Both the position numbers and the translations under genes were made by a program. A DNA stretch of 64,000 nt, from positions 1-64,000 of the forward strand of contig NZ_AYMU01000003.1 in assembly GCF_000633395.1 (NCBI RefSeq), read 5' to 3'. The DNA is from Pseudomonas sp. PH1b (GTDB lineage Bacteria; Pseudomonadota; Gammaproteobacteria; Pseudomonadales; Pseudomonadaceae). Below the pieces are notes generated by a model. The model ran no database searches, was not told where the DNA came from, and saw only the letters and a list, made by a program, of their open reading frames with translations. Below, in pieces: positions 1 to 10,000 of this stretch. How positions within the stretch are numbered: the first letter of the stretch is position 1; each line of letters starts with the position of its first letter.

Positions 1-260
1 TTAGTTGAGTTATATTTCAGATGGCTAACTAAAGGTCCAACTCCGTGCTCTCTTGGTTTCTGCAGAAGACTAACTATTCGATCAGGCACTGCGCAGCTAA
101 GGATCATCAATAGCGCACGATTGATCTTGATTCAGAGATGTTTCAGAGAGCAGTGCATGCCCTGCTGCGCTTGGTGTGGACGCTGACTTGGCAAGCAGTA
201 CGCTAGGTATCGCCAAAATAAGATAGACTGCCGCCCTATCTTGTTCAGGCCCCCCTCGTC
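1..260. other. Non-coding leader upstream of fitH
   Basis: No convincing coding sequence is seen on either strand. The only long minus-strand reading frame here runs antisense through fitH and is a high-GC shadow. The stretch presumably carries the fitH promoter, but no clear -35/-10 pair or operator could be picked out, and the bases just before the fitH ATG are C-rich with no obvious Shine-Dalgarno sequence. Confidence 0.5.
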
Positions 261-1241
261 ATGCCCGCAGAGCATGTTCCCAAGCCCTATACCCTCCTGG
301 CGATCGACGACGATCCGCAATCGTTGATCGTGCTCTCGAAAACCCTGACGACCGAGTATGAAGTGCTGCTGGCCAAGAGCAGTGAGCGTGGTCTGGCCCT
401 GGCGCGCAGCGCCTGCCCCGACCTGATCATCCTCGACATCCTGATGCCCGAGATGGATGGCTTCCAGGTGCTCAGCGAGCTCAAGAGCCACCCGGCGACC
501 GCGAGCATTCCAGTGATTTTCCTGACCTCGCGCAGCAGCGTCGAAGACGAACGCATGGGCCTGCTGCTCGGCGCCGCCGACTACATCGCCAAGCCGATTT
601 CGCCTCCGGTGGTGCTGGCCCGGGTGGCGACGCAACTGGGTTATCGCAACAAACCCCTGCATGACCTGCAACCCGTCGCGGAGCCCTCGGCCGGCAGTGA
701 CATGCGCGACGGTTTTATCAGCGCCCTGGCCTTGCAACTGGCCGGCAATCGGCAGATCCGTCTCGAAGCCCTGCTCGATACCTTGTCCATCCTGCTCGAC
801 GGCAGTGTGACCCAGAGCGACTCCGCAGCGTTTCGCAACGCCGCCTGCCTGGCCTTGATGGGCCTCAACCAGCCGGGCAGCCGTATCGATCAGGCGCTGG
901 CCCACAGTCGGGTACTGATTGAGGAAATTCTCGCCCGCGCCGAGCCGGAAGACCGCATCCTCAACCTCGCCTGGAAAATCACCCACGCCGAAACTGTGCT
1001 CAAGGGCCCATGCAGCCCGGCAACGTGGGAGCACCTCCCCCACTCGGCCCGTCTGTTCGCCCTTGCGCTGAACTACCATTTGCACCTGCTCCAAGCCAGT
1101 ACCGATGATCTCTCCAGTCGCCATGCTCAAGCCATGCGCCAGATGTACCAGCAGCCGGGGTTCGAGCAATGCATCGCCGGCGGTCCGGAGCCGCTCTCGG
1201 CGGCCTTGCTGAGGTCTTCACAGACCTTTCTCGACCGTTGA
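261..1241 (+). CDS. fitH: Response regulator FitH of the Fit toxin locus
   Basis: 326 residues. Residues about 10-125 form a receiver domain: acidic pair D17/D18 (motif AIDDD), phospho-acceptor D59 in LDILMPEMDG, T89 and K111 (AKP). The C-terminal 200 residues contain no recognisable DNA-binding domain, so the protein probably acts through protein contacts. From published work on P. protegens, FitH restrains the activator FitG and is in turn controlled by the sensor kinase FitF. It lies 20 bp upstream of fitG on the same strand, at the distal end of the locus opposite fitF. The ATG at 261 is chosen because the receiver domain begins ten residues later; no good ribosome site is visible. Assignment rests on the receiver motif plus the full fit context. 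Confidence 0.92.
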   Translation: MPAEHVPKPYTLLAIDDDPQSLIVLSKTLTTEYEVLLAKSSERGLALARSACPDLIILDILMPEMDGFQVLSELKSHPATASIPVIFLTSRSSVEDERMGLLLGAADYIAKPISPPVVLARVATQLGYRNKPLHDLQPVAEPSAGSDMRDGFISALALQLAGNRQIRLEALLDTLSILLDGSVTQSDSAAFRNAACLALMGLNQPGSRIDQALAHSRVLIEEILARAEPEDRILNLAWKITHAETVLKGPCSPATWEHLPHSARLFALALNYHLHLLQASTDDLSSRHAQAMRQMYQQPGFEQCIAGGPEPLSAALLRSSQTFLDR

Positions 1242-1261
1242 ACGGACTGTGAGCCTCGCCA

Positions 1262-2179
1262 ATGCCTAACTTCGCAGATCTGGAGCTGTTCATTCTGATT
1301 GCCGAACTGCAGGGCCTGTCGCCCGCCGCTCGCATCATGTCGATCACCCCGGCTGCCGCCAGCCTGGGGCTCAAGCGTCTGGAAAACCGTCTTGGCGTGC
1401 GTCTGTTCACGCGGTCCACGCGCACCATGAAACTGACCCCCGAGGGTGCACGCTACCTGGAAAGTGCACAGCACGCCTTGAAGATCCTGGCCAACGGCAA
1501 GCGCTCATTGAGTCACGATGACGGGATGCTGGAGCTTACGGTGTCTTCCGACCTGGGCCGCAACCTGCTGCTAGATATGCTCGCCCGGCTCAAGCAGGAA
1601 CGGCCGCGAATGCATATCAAGCTGGCGCTGAGCGACAAGGAAGAGGACCTGCTCAAAGGCCGCTTCGATGCCGCCTTGCGCTATGGCAAAAGCCTGGCGC
1701 TGGACCTGGTCGAGCTACCGGTGCTCAAGCAGCATTACTTTATCGCCTGCGCTGCGCCCGCTTACCTGGCTGAACATGGCGAGCCCGATTCGCCGGAACA
1801 GCTGAGTGCCCACGAGTGCATCATCTGCCACAGCATTGGCCGCCCGGAGAGCCGCTGGCGTTTCCATGCGCCCGGCAAGGTCGAGGACGTAGCTGTACAG
1901 GGGCATTTTTGCTGTGATGATGGCGATGCCGCACGGCGCTGGGCACTGGCCGGCCACGGCGTGGTCAATCTGCCGCTGTTGAATGTCATCGAAGACTTGC
2001 TCGCCGGTCGCCTGCTGCCGCTGTTGCCTGGCTGGCAGTCCGACGCCGCGCCGCTGAGCTTGGTGGTATCGCACCGCTCGCAGATCACCTCGTCGTTACG
2101 CGCCTTGCATCAATGTCTGGTCGAGCATTGCACGGACCGCATGGCCCGCTATCTGGCCCTGACCCAGAGTGCTGGCTAG
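1262..2179 (+). CDS. fitG: LysR-type activator FitG of Fit toxin genes
   Basis: 305 residues, normal LysR length. The N-terminal winged helix-turn-helix lies at about residues 5-62 (helices around ELQGLSPAARIMSITPAAA, wing ending LTPEGARYL), followed by a substrate-binding-like effector domain. Family knowledge: FitG directly activates the fit toxin and export genes and is antagonised by FitH. It follows fitH by 20 bp, so the two are probably cotranscribed. Its stop codon shares the CTAG at 2176-2179 with the stop of convergent fitF. The likely target is the region upstream of fitA around 21809-22000, but no binding site is proven by sequence alone. Confidence 0.92.
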   Translation: MPNFADLELFILIAELQGLSPAARIMSITPAAASLGLKRLENRLGVRLFTRSTRTMKLTPEGARYLESAQHALKILANGKRSLSHDDGMLELTVSSDLGRNLLLDMLARLKQERPRMHIKLALSDKEEDLLKGRFDAALRYGKSLALDLVELPVLKQHYFIACAAPAYLAEHGEPDSPEQLSAHECIICHSIGRPESRWRFHAPGKVEDVAVQGHFCCDDGDAARRWALAGHGVVNLPLLNVIEDLLAGRLLPLLPGWQSDAAPLSLVVSHRSQITSSLRALHQCLVEHCTDRMARYLALTQSAG

Positions 2180-5100
2180 CTCTGCTGCGTGCGCAAGTCG
2201 ACGAGCAGGTCATGGGCCTGCTGGAATTCCAGCCGGTAAATCCGCTCCTGAATGGCCCGCAGGGCAGCGCCCGGGTGCTGCTCGTACAGCTCATCGATCA
2301 TCGCCAGAGCCTGCGCATTATGGGTGCGCAGCAGGTTCCCCAGCCGCTCCAGCCTGGGCATCAGTTCAGCGTCCAGCCCTTGGTTCTCCAGCGCACACTC
2401 ATCGCCCGCCGCCGGCAGCGACGCCAGGCCGGCCAGTACCGGCGCAAGGCATTGCGCCAACTGCTGGATCAGCGGCGCAAGGTCAGCCTGCCCGCTACAG
2501 TGTTCCTCCAATTGCCTGGCGGCTTGCCTGATCGCCGTGGCGCCGATGCTTGCGGCGGTACCCTGCAGGCTGTGGGCAAGAAAGCCGATCACGGGTAGGT
2601 CCTCAGCAGCATGGGCACGCCACAAGCGCTCGATGATCTGCTGCTGGGTATCACGAAAATCCGCCAGCAGTTTCTGGTGCAGCGCCAGGTCCTGGTTAAC
2701 CACCGCCAGCCCGAGCACGCTGTCGATTCCCTCGTAGGTCATGCCCCGGGGGCTCGCGGCTTGCGGTGGCGGAGTCTGCGCCGCCGGCATTTCCACTTGT
2801 TTGATCCAGCGCACCAGGGTCCGATAGAGCACCGTAACCTCCAGGGGCTTGCTCAGCAGGTCGCTCATTCCGGCAGCCAGCGCCCTGCCCTGCACATCGG
2901 CCTGGCTACTGGCGGTCACGGCGATGATCGGCAGCGCCTTCAGGTGCGGATAACCGCGAATCTTCTGCGTCGTGCCGTAGCCGTCCATGACCGGAATCTG
3001 GCAGTCCATCAGCACAGCGTCGAAGCGCCCTCCTTCGAGTAACAGGCTCAAGGCCTCGGCGCCATTCGCCGCCAGCAGCACCTGTATGCCGACGCGCTGC
3101 AGCAAGCCCTGCAACACATCCTGGTTGAGCCGGTTGTCTTCGACCACCAGCACCCGCGTACCCGCCAGCAGCTGGGCATAGTCTTTGCTCGTGCACAGCC
3201 CCTTTGCGCCGGTAACCGCTGGTACGGCTGGCGTGGTGCTGTTTGAGGTGGATGGCGCTTGCAGCGACAATTGCGGCATGCCCAACTGCACGCTGAACTT
3301 GAACACTGCGCCCTGGCCCGGCGTGCTGCGTACTTCTATGTCGCCCTGCATCATCTGCACGATTTTCTTCGAGATAGTCAGCCCCAGACCGCTGCCGCCG
3401 TAACGCCGACTGATCGACAGGTCCGCCTGGACAAAGGCATTGAACAAGCGTGTCTGCTGCTCATCGCTGAGCCCCACCCCGGTGTCGGTGACGCTGAAGC
3501 ACAGCCGGGCCTTGTCGCCCCACTGTCGCACCAGGCACACGCCAATACAGACATGGCCGGTCTCGGTGAACTTGATCGAGTTGTCCACCAGGTTGGTCAG
3601 CACCTGGGCCAGGCGCAGTGGATCACCGACATAACGCCCTGGTAGCGAGGCCGGAATATCCAGGTACAGCCGCAGCGCTTTTTCCTCCGCACGCTGGCGT
3701 ACCAACAGCAACACATCGTCCACCAGTTCCCGCAGGTCGAAGCCCACTTGCTCCATGCTCAGCTTGCCGGCTTCGATCTTCGACAGATCAAGCACGCTGT
3801 TGATGGTGCCCACCAGGTGTTTCGCCGCACGGTCGATCTTTTCGATGTAGTCGCGCTGCACCCGCTCCAGCGGCAAGTCCAGTGCCAGGTGGGCCATGCC
3901 GATGATCGCGTTCAGCGGCGTACGGATCTCATGGGACATGCTGTCGAGAAACTCCGACTTGGCCTGGGTGGCCAGCTCGGCATCGCGTCGTGATTGCTGG
4001 ATTTGCGTTTCCACCGCCTTGCGCTCGCTGATGTCCTGCAACACCCCGGTGACCCGCGTCGGCTCACCATTGGTATCGCGCTGCATGACCTTGCCGATGT
4101 CCAGGACCCACAGCCATTGCCCGTCTTTGTTGCGCATGCGGTATTCGGCGCGGTACTCGCCGACTTCATCGTTGAGGTGCGCCTTGAGTAGGGCCATGAC
4201 CGGTTCGTAGTCGTCCGGGTGCACCAGACAGGTCCAGCGCTCCAGGCCATGGCCGAAGGCCTGTTCCATCTGCTGTTTGCTGTAGCCGAGAATCTGCAGC
4301 CAGACATCGTTGTTGATCACCGTGCCCAGGCTGAGGTTCCAGTCCCACAGCCCCAGGGCGCCGCTTTGCAGGGCCATGTCCAGGCGCTGTTCGCTCTGCT
4401 CGATCTGCGCCACGTCGCGCTTGTGCCGCCGAGCATCGGCCAGGCGCCGCAGGCCGCCCCAGAGCAACAGCAGGAACACCAGGGCACTCAATCCCTCGAT
4501 CAGCAGCACCTGTTCCCCTGGCAACAGCGCATCCAGGTCGCCCAGGGTGATCAGGGTCCAGGGACCGTTCGGGTCATTCCAGTCGTAATCCACCCGGGAC
4601 AGGCTGTAGCGCCGGCCATCCAGCCGCACCACCGGCTGCCGGGCATCGAAAGGCAGGCGCTCGGGCACGCCGTTGGCAAACCGGTAGTCGCCGAACTGGC
4701 GGCGGATCTCTCCAGTGAAGCGGTTCCACGGCCAGGCCCGGTCGGACTTGAGGACAAAGGCCGGGGAGCTGGCGGCCAGTACCACGCCGCTGGGCGACAG
4801 GATCATCTTCAGGTCGTCGCTGTACGGCTTGCTCAGGCTGGCATCGAGCATATCGGCGTCAAAACGCGCCACCAGCACCCCGATCACCTGGTCCTGGCGC
4901 GTGCGTGATTCGAAGATCGGCACCGCCATGTAGAACATGCGGGTGCCGGTGGTGCTGCTGATGGCGCCGTAGACGCTGCTGCCGCCCTTGAGGGCCACCT
5001 TGAAGTAGGGTCGGAAGGCCACATTCAGCCCCAGTGGGGTCTGCCCCTGCTGGTCATGGGCGGCCACCACCACCCCGTCCCGGTTGAGCACGAACGCATG

Positions 5101-5433
5101 GTTGGCGTCCACCACCAGGGACAGGGTCTTGAGGGGGATGGTGGCCCGTTCCATCAGGTCCGCAGAGGGTTCGGGCTCCAGGACGATGCGCTTGAGCGAG
5201 GGGTTGTGACGCCCGAGGATCGACAGTGCACCAATGGCAAAACCGTTGGATTTCCATTGCTCCAGGTCCTGGGCCTGCTCCCGGGTCTGCAGTTCGACGC
5301 TGGCCCGGTAGACGTCTTCGACCTGCAGCCGGTAGTAGTTGCCCAGCGCCACCGCGGCGCCGGCCGCGATCAGCACACCCAGGGCATAGCAGCACCGCCG
5401 GTGGCCGTCGAAGAAGTCCAATAACCCGTACAA
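2176..5433 (-). CDS. fitF: Hybrid sensor histidine kinase FitF
   Basis: 1085 residues. Order of parts: transmembrane helix about 16-33, periplasmic Cache-like sensing domain about 35-305, second transmembrane helix about 308-327, PAS domain about 345-465, histidine kinase dimerisation domain with H501 (SMSHEIRTPLNA), ATPase domain with N and G boxes (VDNSIKFT, GSGLGLTI), receiver domain with D810 (LMDCQIPVMDGY) and a C-terminal HPt domain with H954 (LAHSLQGTAAS). All phosphorelay residues are present. Known role: the periplasmic domain distinguishes insect from plant surroundings and switches toxin expression through FitH/FitG. The start is TTG with AAGGGG seven bases upstream. It is last in the minus-strand gene row and ends tail-to-tail with fitG. 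Confidence 0.93.
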   Translation of the reverse strand: MYGLLDFFDGHRRCCYALGVLIAAGAAVALGNYYRLQVEDVYRASVELQTREQAQDLEQWKSNGFAIGALSILGRHNPSLKRIVLEPEPSADLMERATIPLKTLSLVVDANHAFVLNRDGVVVAAHDQQGQTPLGLNVAFRPYFKVALKGGSSVYGAISSTTGTRMFYMAVPIFESRTRQDQVIGVLVARFDADMLDASLSKPYSDDLKMILSPSGVVLAASSPAFVLKSDRAWPWNRFTGEIRRQFGDYRFANGVPERLPFDARQPVVRLDGRRYSLSRVDYDWNDPNGPWTLITLGDLDALLPGEQVLLIEGLSALVFLLLLWGGLRRLADARRHKRDVAQIEQSEQRLDMALQSGALGLWDWNLSLGTVINNDVWLQILGYSKQQMEQAFGHGLERWTCLVHPDDYEPVMALLKAHLNDEVGEYRAEYRMRNKDGQWLWVLDIGKVMQRDTNGEPTRVTGVLQDISERKAVETQIQQSRRDAELATQAKSEFLDSMSHEIRTPLNAIIGMAHLALDLPLERVQRDYIEKIDRAAKHLVGTINSVLDLSKIEAGKLSMEQVGFDLRELVDDVLLLVRQRAEEKALRLYLDIPASLPGRYVGDPLRLAQVLTNLVDNSIKFTETGHVCIGVCLVRQWGDKARLCFSVTDTGVGLSDEQQTRLFNAFVQADLSISRRYGGSGLGLTISKKIVQMMQGDIEVRSTPGQGAVFKFSVQLGMPQLSLQAPSTSNSTTPAVPAVTGAKGLCTSKDYAQLLAGTRVLVVEDNRLNQDVLQGLLQRVGIQVLLAANGAEALSLLLEGGRFDAVLMDCQIPVMDGYGTTQKIRGYPHLKALPIIAVTASSQADVQGRALAAGMSDLLSKPLEVTVLYRTLVRWIKQVEMPAAQTPPPQAASPRGMTYEGIDSVLGLAVVNQDLALHQKLLADFRDTQQQIIERLWRAHAAEDLPVIGFLAHSLQGTAASIGATAIRQAARQLEEHCSGQADLAPLIQQLAQCLAPVLAGLASLPAAGDECALENQGLDAELMPRLERLGNLLRTHNAQALAMIDELYEQHPGAALRAIQERIYRLEFQQAHDLLVDLRTQQS

Positions 5434-5501
5434 CTGCTTGCCCCTTTACCGGAAAAAAATCTTGCCCGCCAACCCTTGCCTCGGGGCATCGCCAGGCCCG
5501 G

Positions 5502-6947
5502 TCAGCGTCTTGCCAGCCGGCGTGGAAACTCCGGCGGCAAAAAATCGCGGTCCGGATCGTAGTCGGCCTTGAGGTAATCACCAAGCGCCTTGAGGTCCTG
5601 GGGCGACAAGGTGCCCACCGACTGTTTGAGCCGCAGGGTGTCGAGAATGTAGTCATAGCGGCTGTTGTTGTACTGGCGCACCGCGTTGTAGAGCTGACGC
5701 TGCGCTTCCAGCACATCGACGATATTGCGGGTCCCGACCTGAAAGCCCATCTGCGAGGCCAGCACCGCGCCCTGGTTGGAGATGATCGACTGGCGCCGCG
5801 CCTGCACCTGATCGACACCACTGTTGAGGCCACGATGCAGGTTGCGGGTCTGCTCCACTACCTGACGGCGCAAACCGTCGTTGAGATACTCGCGCTGGTT
5901 CATCCGCTGGTGGGCTTCGCGCACCTGGGAGCGGGTCTGGCCGCCACTGAACAGCGGAATGTTCAACTGCAGCCCGACCGTGCGCTGCTCGACATTGCCG
6001 CCGTAGCCATTGCCACGGATGTCGCTGTTGCCGTAGCCCAGGCTGTCGTTGTCACCGGTCTGGTAGCGCAGCACCGCGTCCAGGGTCGGCGCGTGCCCGG
6101 CCTTGCGTGCGCTCAGGGTCTGCTGGCTCGCCTCCAGGGCCTGCTGGCTGGCCTGCAGGGTCAGGTTCTGGCGCACTGCGGTGTCCACCCAGCGCCGGGC
6201 GTCGTTGGGCTCGGGCAACCGCACCGGCATGTCGTGGCGCAGGCCCTGGATGGCCTGGTACTGCTGATGCGTCAGGGTGTCGAGGGCCTCGAAGGCATCG
6301 TCGGTCTGCTTTTGCGCGACGATGCGATTGGCCCGCGCGGTGTCATGCCCGGCCTCGGCCTGGAGCACATCGGTGCGGTCCGACAGGCCCAGTTGCAGGC
6401 CGCGCTCGGCCAGTTGCTGCTGACGCTTGAGCGCCGCTTCCTCGGCCTTGGCCGCCGCCAGGGCGTCCTGGGCCTTGAGCAGGCCGAAGTAGGCCTGGGC
6501 GCTGTCGAGCATGAGTTTCTGCTCGGCCGCGGCCAGCTCCAGCTGGGCTTGCTGGTCCTCGGCCTGGGCGGCCTTGAGGGTGAACCAGCGATCGGCACGA
6601 AAGAGCGGCTGGTTGAGCACCGCCTGATAGCTGGTGCCACTGCGCCGGGTGTCCTGCCGCGGCTGTTGCAGGGAGGTGCCGGTGGCATTCAGGTCGGCGC
6701 TGGCCGACAGCGTCGGCAGCAGCCCGGCCCGGGCCTGGGGCACGGCCTCGGCCCGGGCGGCCTGGTCGGCACGGGCCGCGGCCAGTTCGCTGTTGTGCTC
6801 ACGGGCATCCAGGTACACCCGCCACAGGTCGCTGGGCAACCCCTCGGGCGGGTGTTGCGCAGCCTGCGCCTGGGCGACACCAAGCAATGCAAGGACAGGC
6901 AGCCAGCCGGCAAGGGCTCGCTGTGGCGAAGTCATGGGTTTGATCAT
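5502..6947 (-). CDS. fitE: TolC-type outer-membrane export protein FitE
   Basis: 481 residues with a signal peptide (basic start, hydrophobic WLPVLALLGVAQAQA, cleavage near residue 30) and two repeated outer-membrane efflux domains rich in Ala/Gln heptads (long coiled-coil hairpins of the periplasmic barrel). It should form the trimeric channel through which FitD leaves the cell, docking with the FitB adaptor and the FitA/FitC ABC pair. It lies 78 bp downstream of fitD, separated by a strong stem-loop, and 68 bp upstream of fitF. Start ATG at 6947; a second ATG four codons later would also keep the signal peptide. Confidence 0.92.
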   Translation of the reverse strand: MIKPMTSPQRALAGWLPVLALLGVAQAQAAQHPPEGLPSDLWRVYLDAREHNSELAAARADQAARAEAVPQARAGLLPTLSASADLNATGTSLQQPRQDTRRSGTSYQAVLNQPLFRADRWFTLKAAQAEDQQAQLELAAAEQKLMLDSAQAYFGLLKAQDALAAAKAEEAALKRQQQLAERGLQLGLSDRTDVLQAEAGHDTARANRIVAQKQTDDAFEALDTLTHQQYQAIQGLRHDMPVRLPEPNDARRWVDTAVRQNLTLQASQQALEASQQTLSARKAGHAPTLDAVLRYQTGDNDSLGYGNSDIRGNGYGGNVEQRTVGLQLNIPLFSGGQTRSQVREAHQRMNQREYLNDGLRRQVVEQTRNLHRGLNSGVDQVQARRQSIISNQGAVLASQMGFQVGTRNIVDVLEAQRQLYNAVRQYNNSRYDYILDTLRLKQSVGTLSPQDLKALGDYLKADYDPDRDFLPPEFPRRLARR

Positions 6948-6982
6948 GGTGAGTTCTACACAAGAAAATAATAGGGCCGCAG

Positions 6983-7009
6983 ACAGGAGGGGCTTTGCGC
7001 CCCTCCTGT
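6983..7009 (-). promoter_or_regulatory. Stem-loop between fitD and fitE
   Basis: A perfect 11-bp stem, ACAGGAGGGGC paired with GCCCCTCCTGT around a 5-base loop, sits 17 bp after the fitD stop and 36 bp before the fitE start. It is not followed directly by a T-run on the minus strand, so it is a poor intrinsic terminator. It may be an attenuator or a 3' mRNA stabiliser that sets the ratio of toxin to channel. Confidence 0.5.
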
Positions 7010-7025
7010 GATGACTCCCCTGCGG

Positions 7026-10000
7026 TCAGCTCAGTGGAGGTACCAGCACCGCCTGCGCGGCCTGACGGTCTTGTGGCAGATGCTCGCGGGCACCGCCGGT
7101 GTCGGCGAAGGCCGCCATGGCCCCGCTCAGCTTGGCCAGGCTCGGGCCCTCGAGCGCCGTCGCCGAAGCGATGGCATTGCTGTCCGGCACCGGCTTGTTC
7201 TCACGGGAGGACAGCTCGAACAAGCCGCCCTGGGTCAGCCCGGTCTGGGCGAAGCCCTTGAGCAGGTGGTCGACGGTGATCACGGCCGAGTCGCCTTGCA
7301 GCTCGATCTGCAGATGCCGATGCGCCGCAGCCTGGTTGCCCAGCACCTGGCGCAGCACCAGGGCGCTGCCGCTGCCGACGTCGGTCAGCAACACGTCCTC
7401 GCCCTGGCGGCTGACGAGGATGTTGTTGCCATCGGCCACCGGCAGGAACAGGCGATCCAGGGCCTGGCCGGGATCGTCGTTGTCGATCACCACCGTGCGG
7501 TAATGCGCCCACATTGCCGGGCTCAGGCGATAGGTATCGTCGGCACTGCCTCCGTGCAGCACTACGCTGTCGACCCCGGCAATCAGCGGGGGCGCCAGTT
7601 CATCCCGAGCGTCAGCCCCCGCCATGCCCTGCAGCAGCAGCGAGGAGCCGATACGCTCGACATTGCCGTAGTGGCCGAGCTTCAGCGCCGCCCCTTCCTT
7701 GACCTTGTACAGTGCCTGCTCGGTCGGGCTGTAGACGTAGGCCGAGCGCGGCGATTCGGCGTCCACACCGATAAAGCGCAGGTCGCCGGCGGCAGGAATG
7801 CCGTTGCTGGCATACAAGCGCCCGCTGGCGATATCGAACCAACCCCGGGTCTGGGCGTCCTGCAGGGTCAGCACGCCCTTGGCGCCCCACTGGCCGGTCA
7901 CTGCCGCCAGCGCCTGGGGCAGATTGCCCGCATGCGCCTGCTGCCAGCCCTTGTCGACCGCCACCAGCTGCACATCGCCGTTATTGGCGCGCAAGAGGAT
8001 TTCCCCCTGGCGCGTGGTCAGGCGCAAGCCGGCATCGACCTGGACGGCCGAGCGCAGCGGTGCCTCAGGCAGCAACAGCGTGGCCGCGGGCAGTTGCGCC
8101 GTGGCCTCAAGCACCTCATCGCCGCCAAAGGCCGTTTTCAGTGCCTCGGGGCTCAGCGGTGCCTGCAGGTACAGCTTGCCGCTTTCGGGCTCGAACAGCC
8201 GCGCGCTGGAGCTGGCGCTGTCGAAGCCGAGAAACTGCAGCGGCTTGCCTTGCAGCGCGGCCGCAGCCACCACCACCTGGCCGTTGTGGTACCACACCGC
8301 CAGCGCCGTCTTGCCATCGCCGGCCTTGGCCCCGAATACCGCCAGGGTGGCGTTGCTGCCGTTGACGCTGGCCAGGTCCTGCCACCAGTTGGCACGGCCC
8401 TTGAGCCAATGCTCGTTGACCGCTTCATAACTCAGGCGTCCCGTCGCCTCGATCCGGGCCATGCGCCCGTCCTTGGTCACGGCCAGCAGATGGCCATTGA
8501 GATTGAGCACATTGGCCAGGGGTGGCGTGGTCAGGCGCAAGGCGCTTGGCTGGCCGGCATCGAGCACCTTCTGCCCCGGCCCTTCCTGGCGGAACAGCAC
8601 CTGCTGCGCCTTGCTGTAGAAATAAAACACTTCCTGGCCACCGGGCTGCGCCAGGCTGCCCGCCAACACCAGGTCCGCCGGAATCTGCCAGGCGCTTTGC
8701 GCCTGACCCGGGGCATCGGCACGCGGCGCCTGCCCGGCCGGTGGCGCCAGGTTCGGCTTGATCACGATGCCGTCGCTGCTGCGCACCCAGTAGCGGTGCG
8801 CGACTTTGGCGCTATCCAGACCAAACACCGTGATCAGCTCTGCCGCGGTCGGCTCCAGCAGGGGCGCCCCCAGGCTGTACACCGGGGTATCGCGCTGGGT
8901 GGCCTGAGCCTCGTAGCCCCTGAGCAAAGTATTGAGCAGGGTCTTGGCGTCCTTGCCATGCTGACTGTTGCTTGCCGACAGTTGCAGCAGCGATTCATCG
9001 CCGACCACCCCCACCAGCTCCATCCGGTCACCGAGGATACGGAAGCTCAGTTCTGCTTCCCGCTCCTTGAGCTGATAGCGACGGGCCAGATACACCGCAT
9101 CGCCCTCTTGCCAGAACCGGCTGATCTGGCCGGCGCTCTGGTTGAACGAAGGGGCGAACTGCGCATCGACCTTGCCGCTGGCAATATCGACCCGCCAGGC
9201 GGCGGCGTTCTCGGCATCGACGAAGTAGGCCTGCTCGCCGATGACCGCCCCCAACTGAGCGTTGCGCGCCTGTTGCACATCGGTGTCGGTGAACAGCATG
9301 CGGTCGTTGGCGACGTCGTAGTACGCCCGGCCGACATTGCGCTCACCGTGCTTGTAGTTCTCAACCAGCACGTATTGGCCGTGCAACTGATGGGCCTGCG
9401 CCAGTTCCTTGAGGTGCTGTTCGATGCGGTGCCCGGGCACTTGCCATTGGCTGGCGTCTTCCTTCACCACGTAGGTGGACTGGCTGGCAAAATCGGCCGC
9501 ACGCACTTCGCCCTTGGCGTTGACCAGCAGCACCTGTCCGCTCTGGGCCGGATCGAGCTTGACCTTGACCCCACCCACCAGCAAGTGGTCCTTCGCCACG
9601 CTGATGCTGTCGCTCTCAAGCTGGCTGCTGTCGATGATCCAGCGTGACGGCTGACTGCCGACCTCGTTGCTGAGCCTGACCTCAGTGCCTTCGTTGAGGC
9701 CGATCAGGTATTCGCCGCCTGCACCCTGGATGTCGTAGCGCAGGTAGCCATACAGTTCCTTGGGCAGCTGCGGTATCACCAATTGCCGGTTGTGCCCATC
9801 GAGCAGCACTTCTACCGGCGTCTCGACGTACTCCTGGTGAATGCGCCGGATCGTCTCCTCGCTCGGGAAGATGTAGAAGTCGTAGTCGAAACGCCGGTCC
9901 TGCTCAAGCTTGCGAATCACATCGAAACCCGTGTCATGCCGGGTAGTGGCACCCGGCAGGATCATGTACTCGTAGCTGATGTAGGACTTGGGCGTGCCCG

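Noticed and set aside
7500..7600. RTX repeats in FitD
   Set aside because: Only one GGSADDTY-like unit is seen; there is no array of glycine-rich nonapeptides, so it is not a classic RTX calcium-binding domain.
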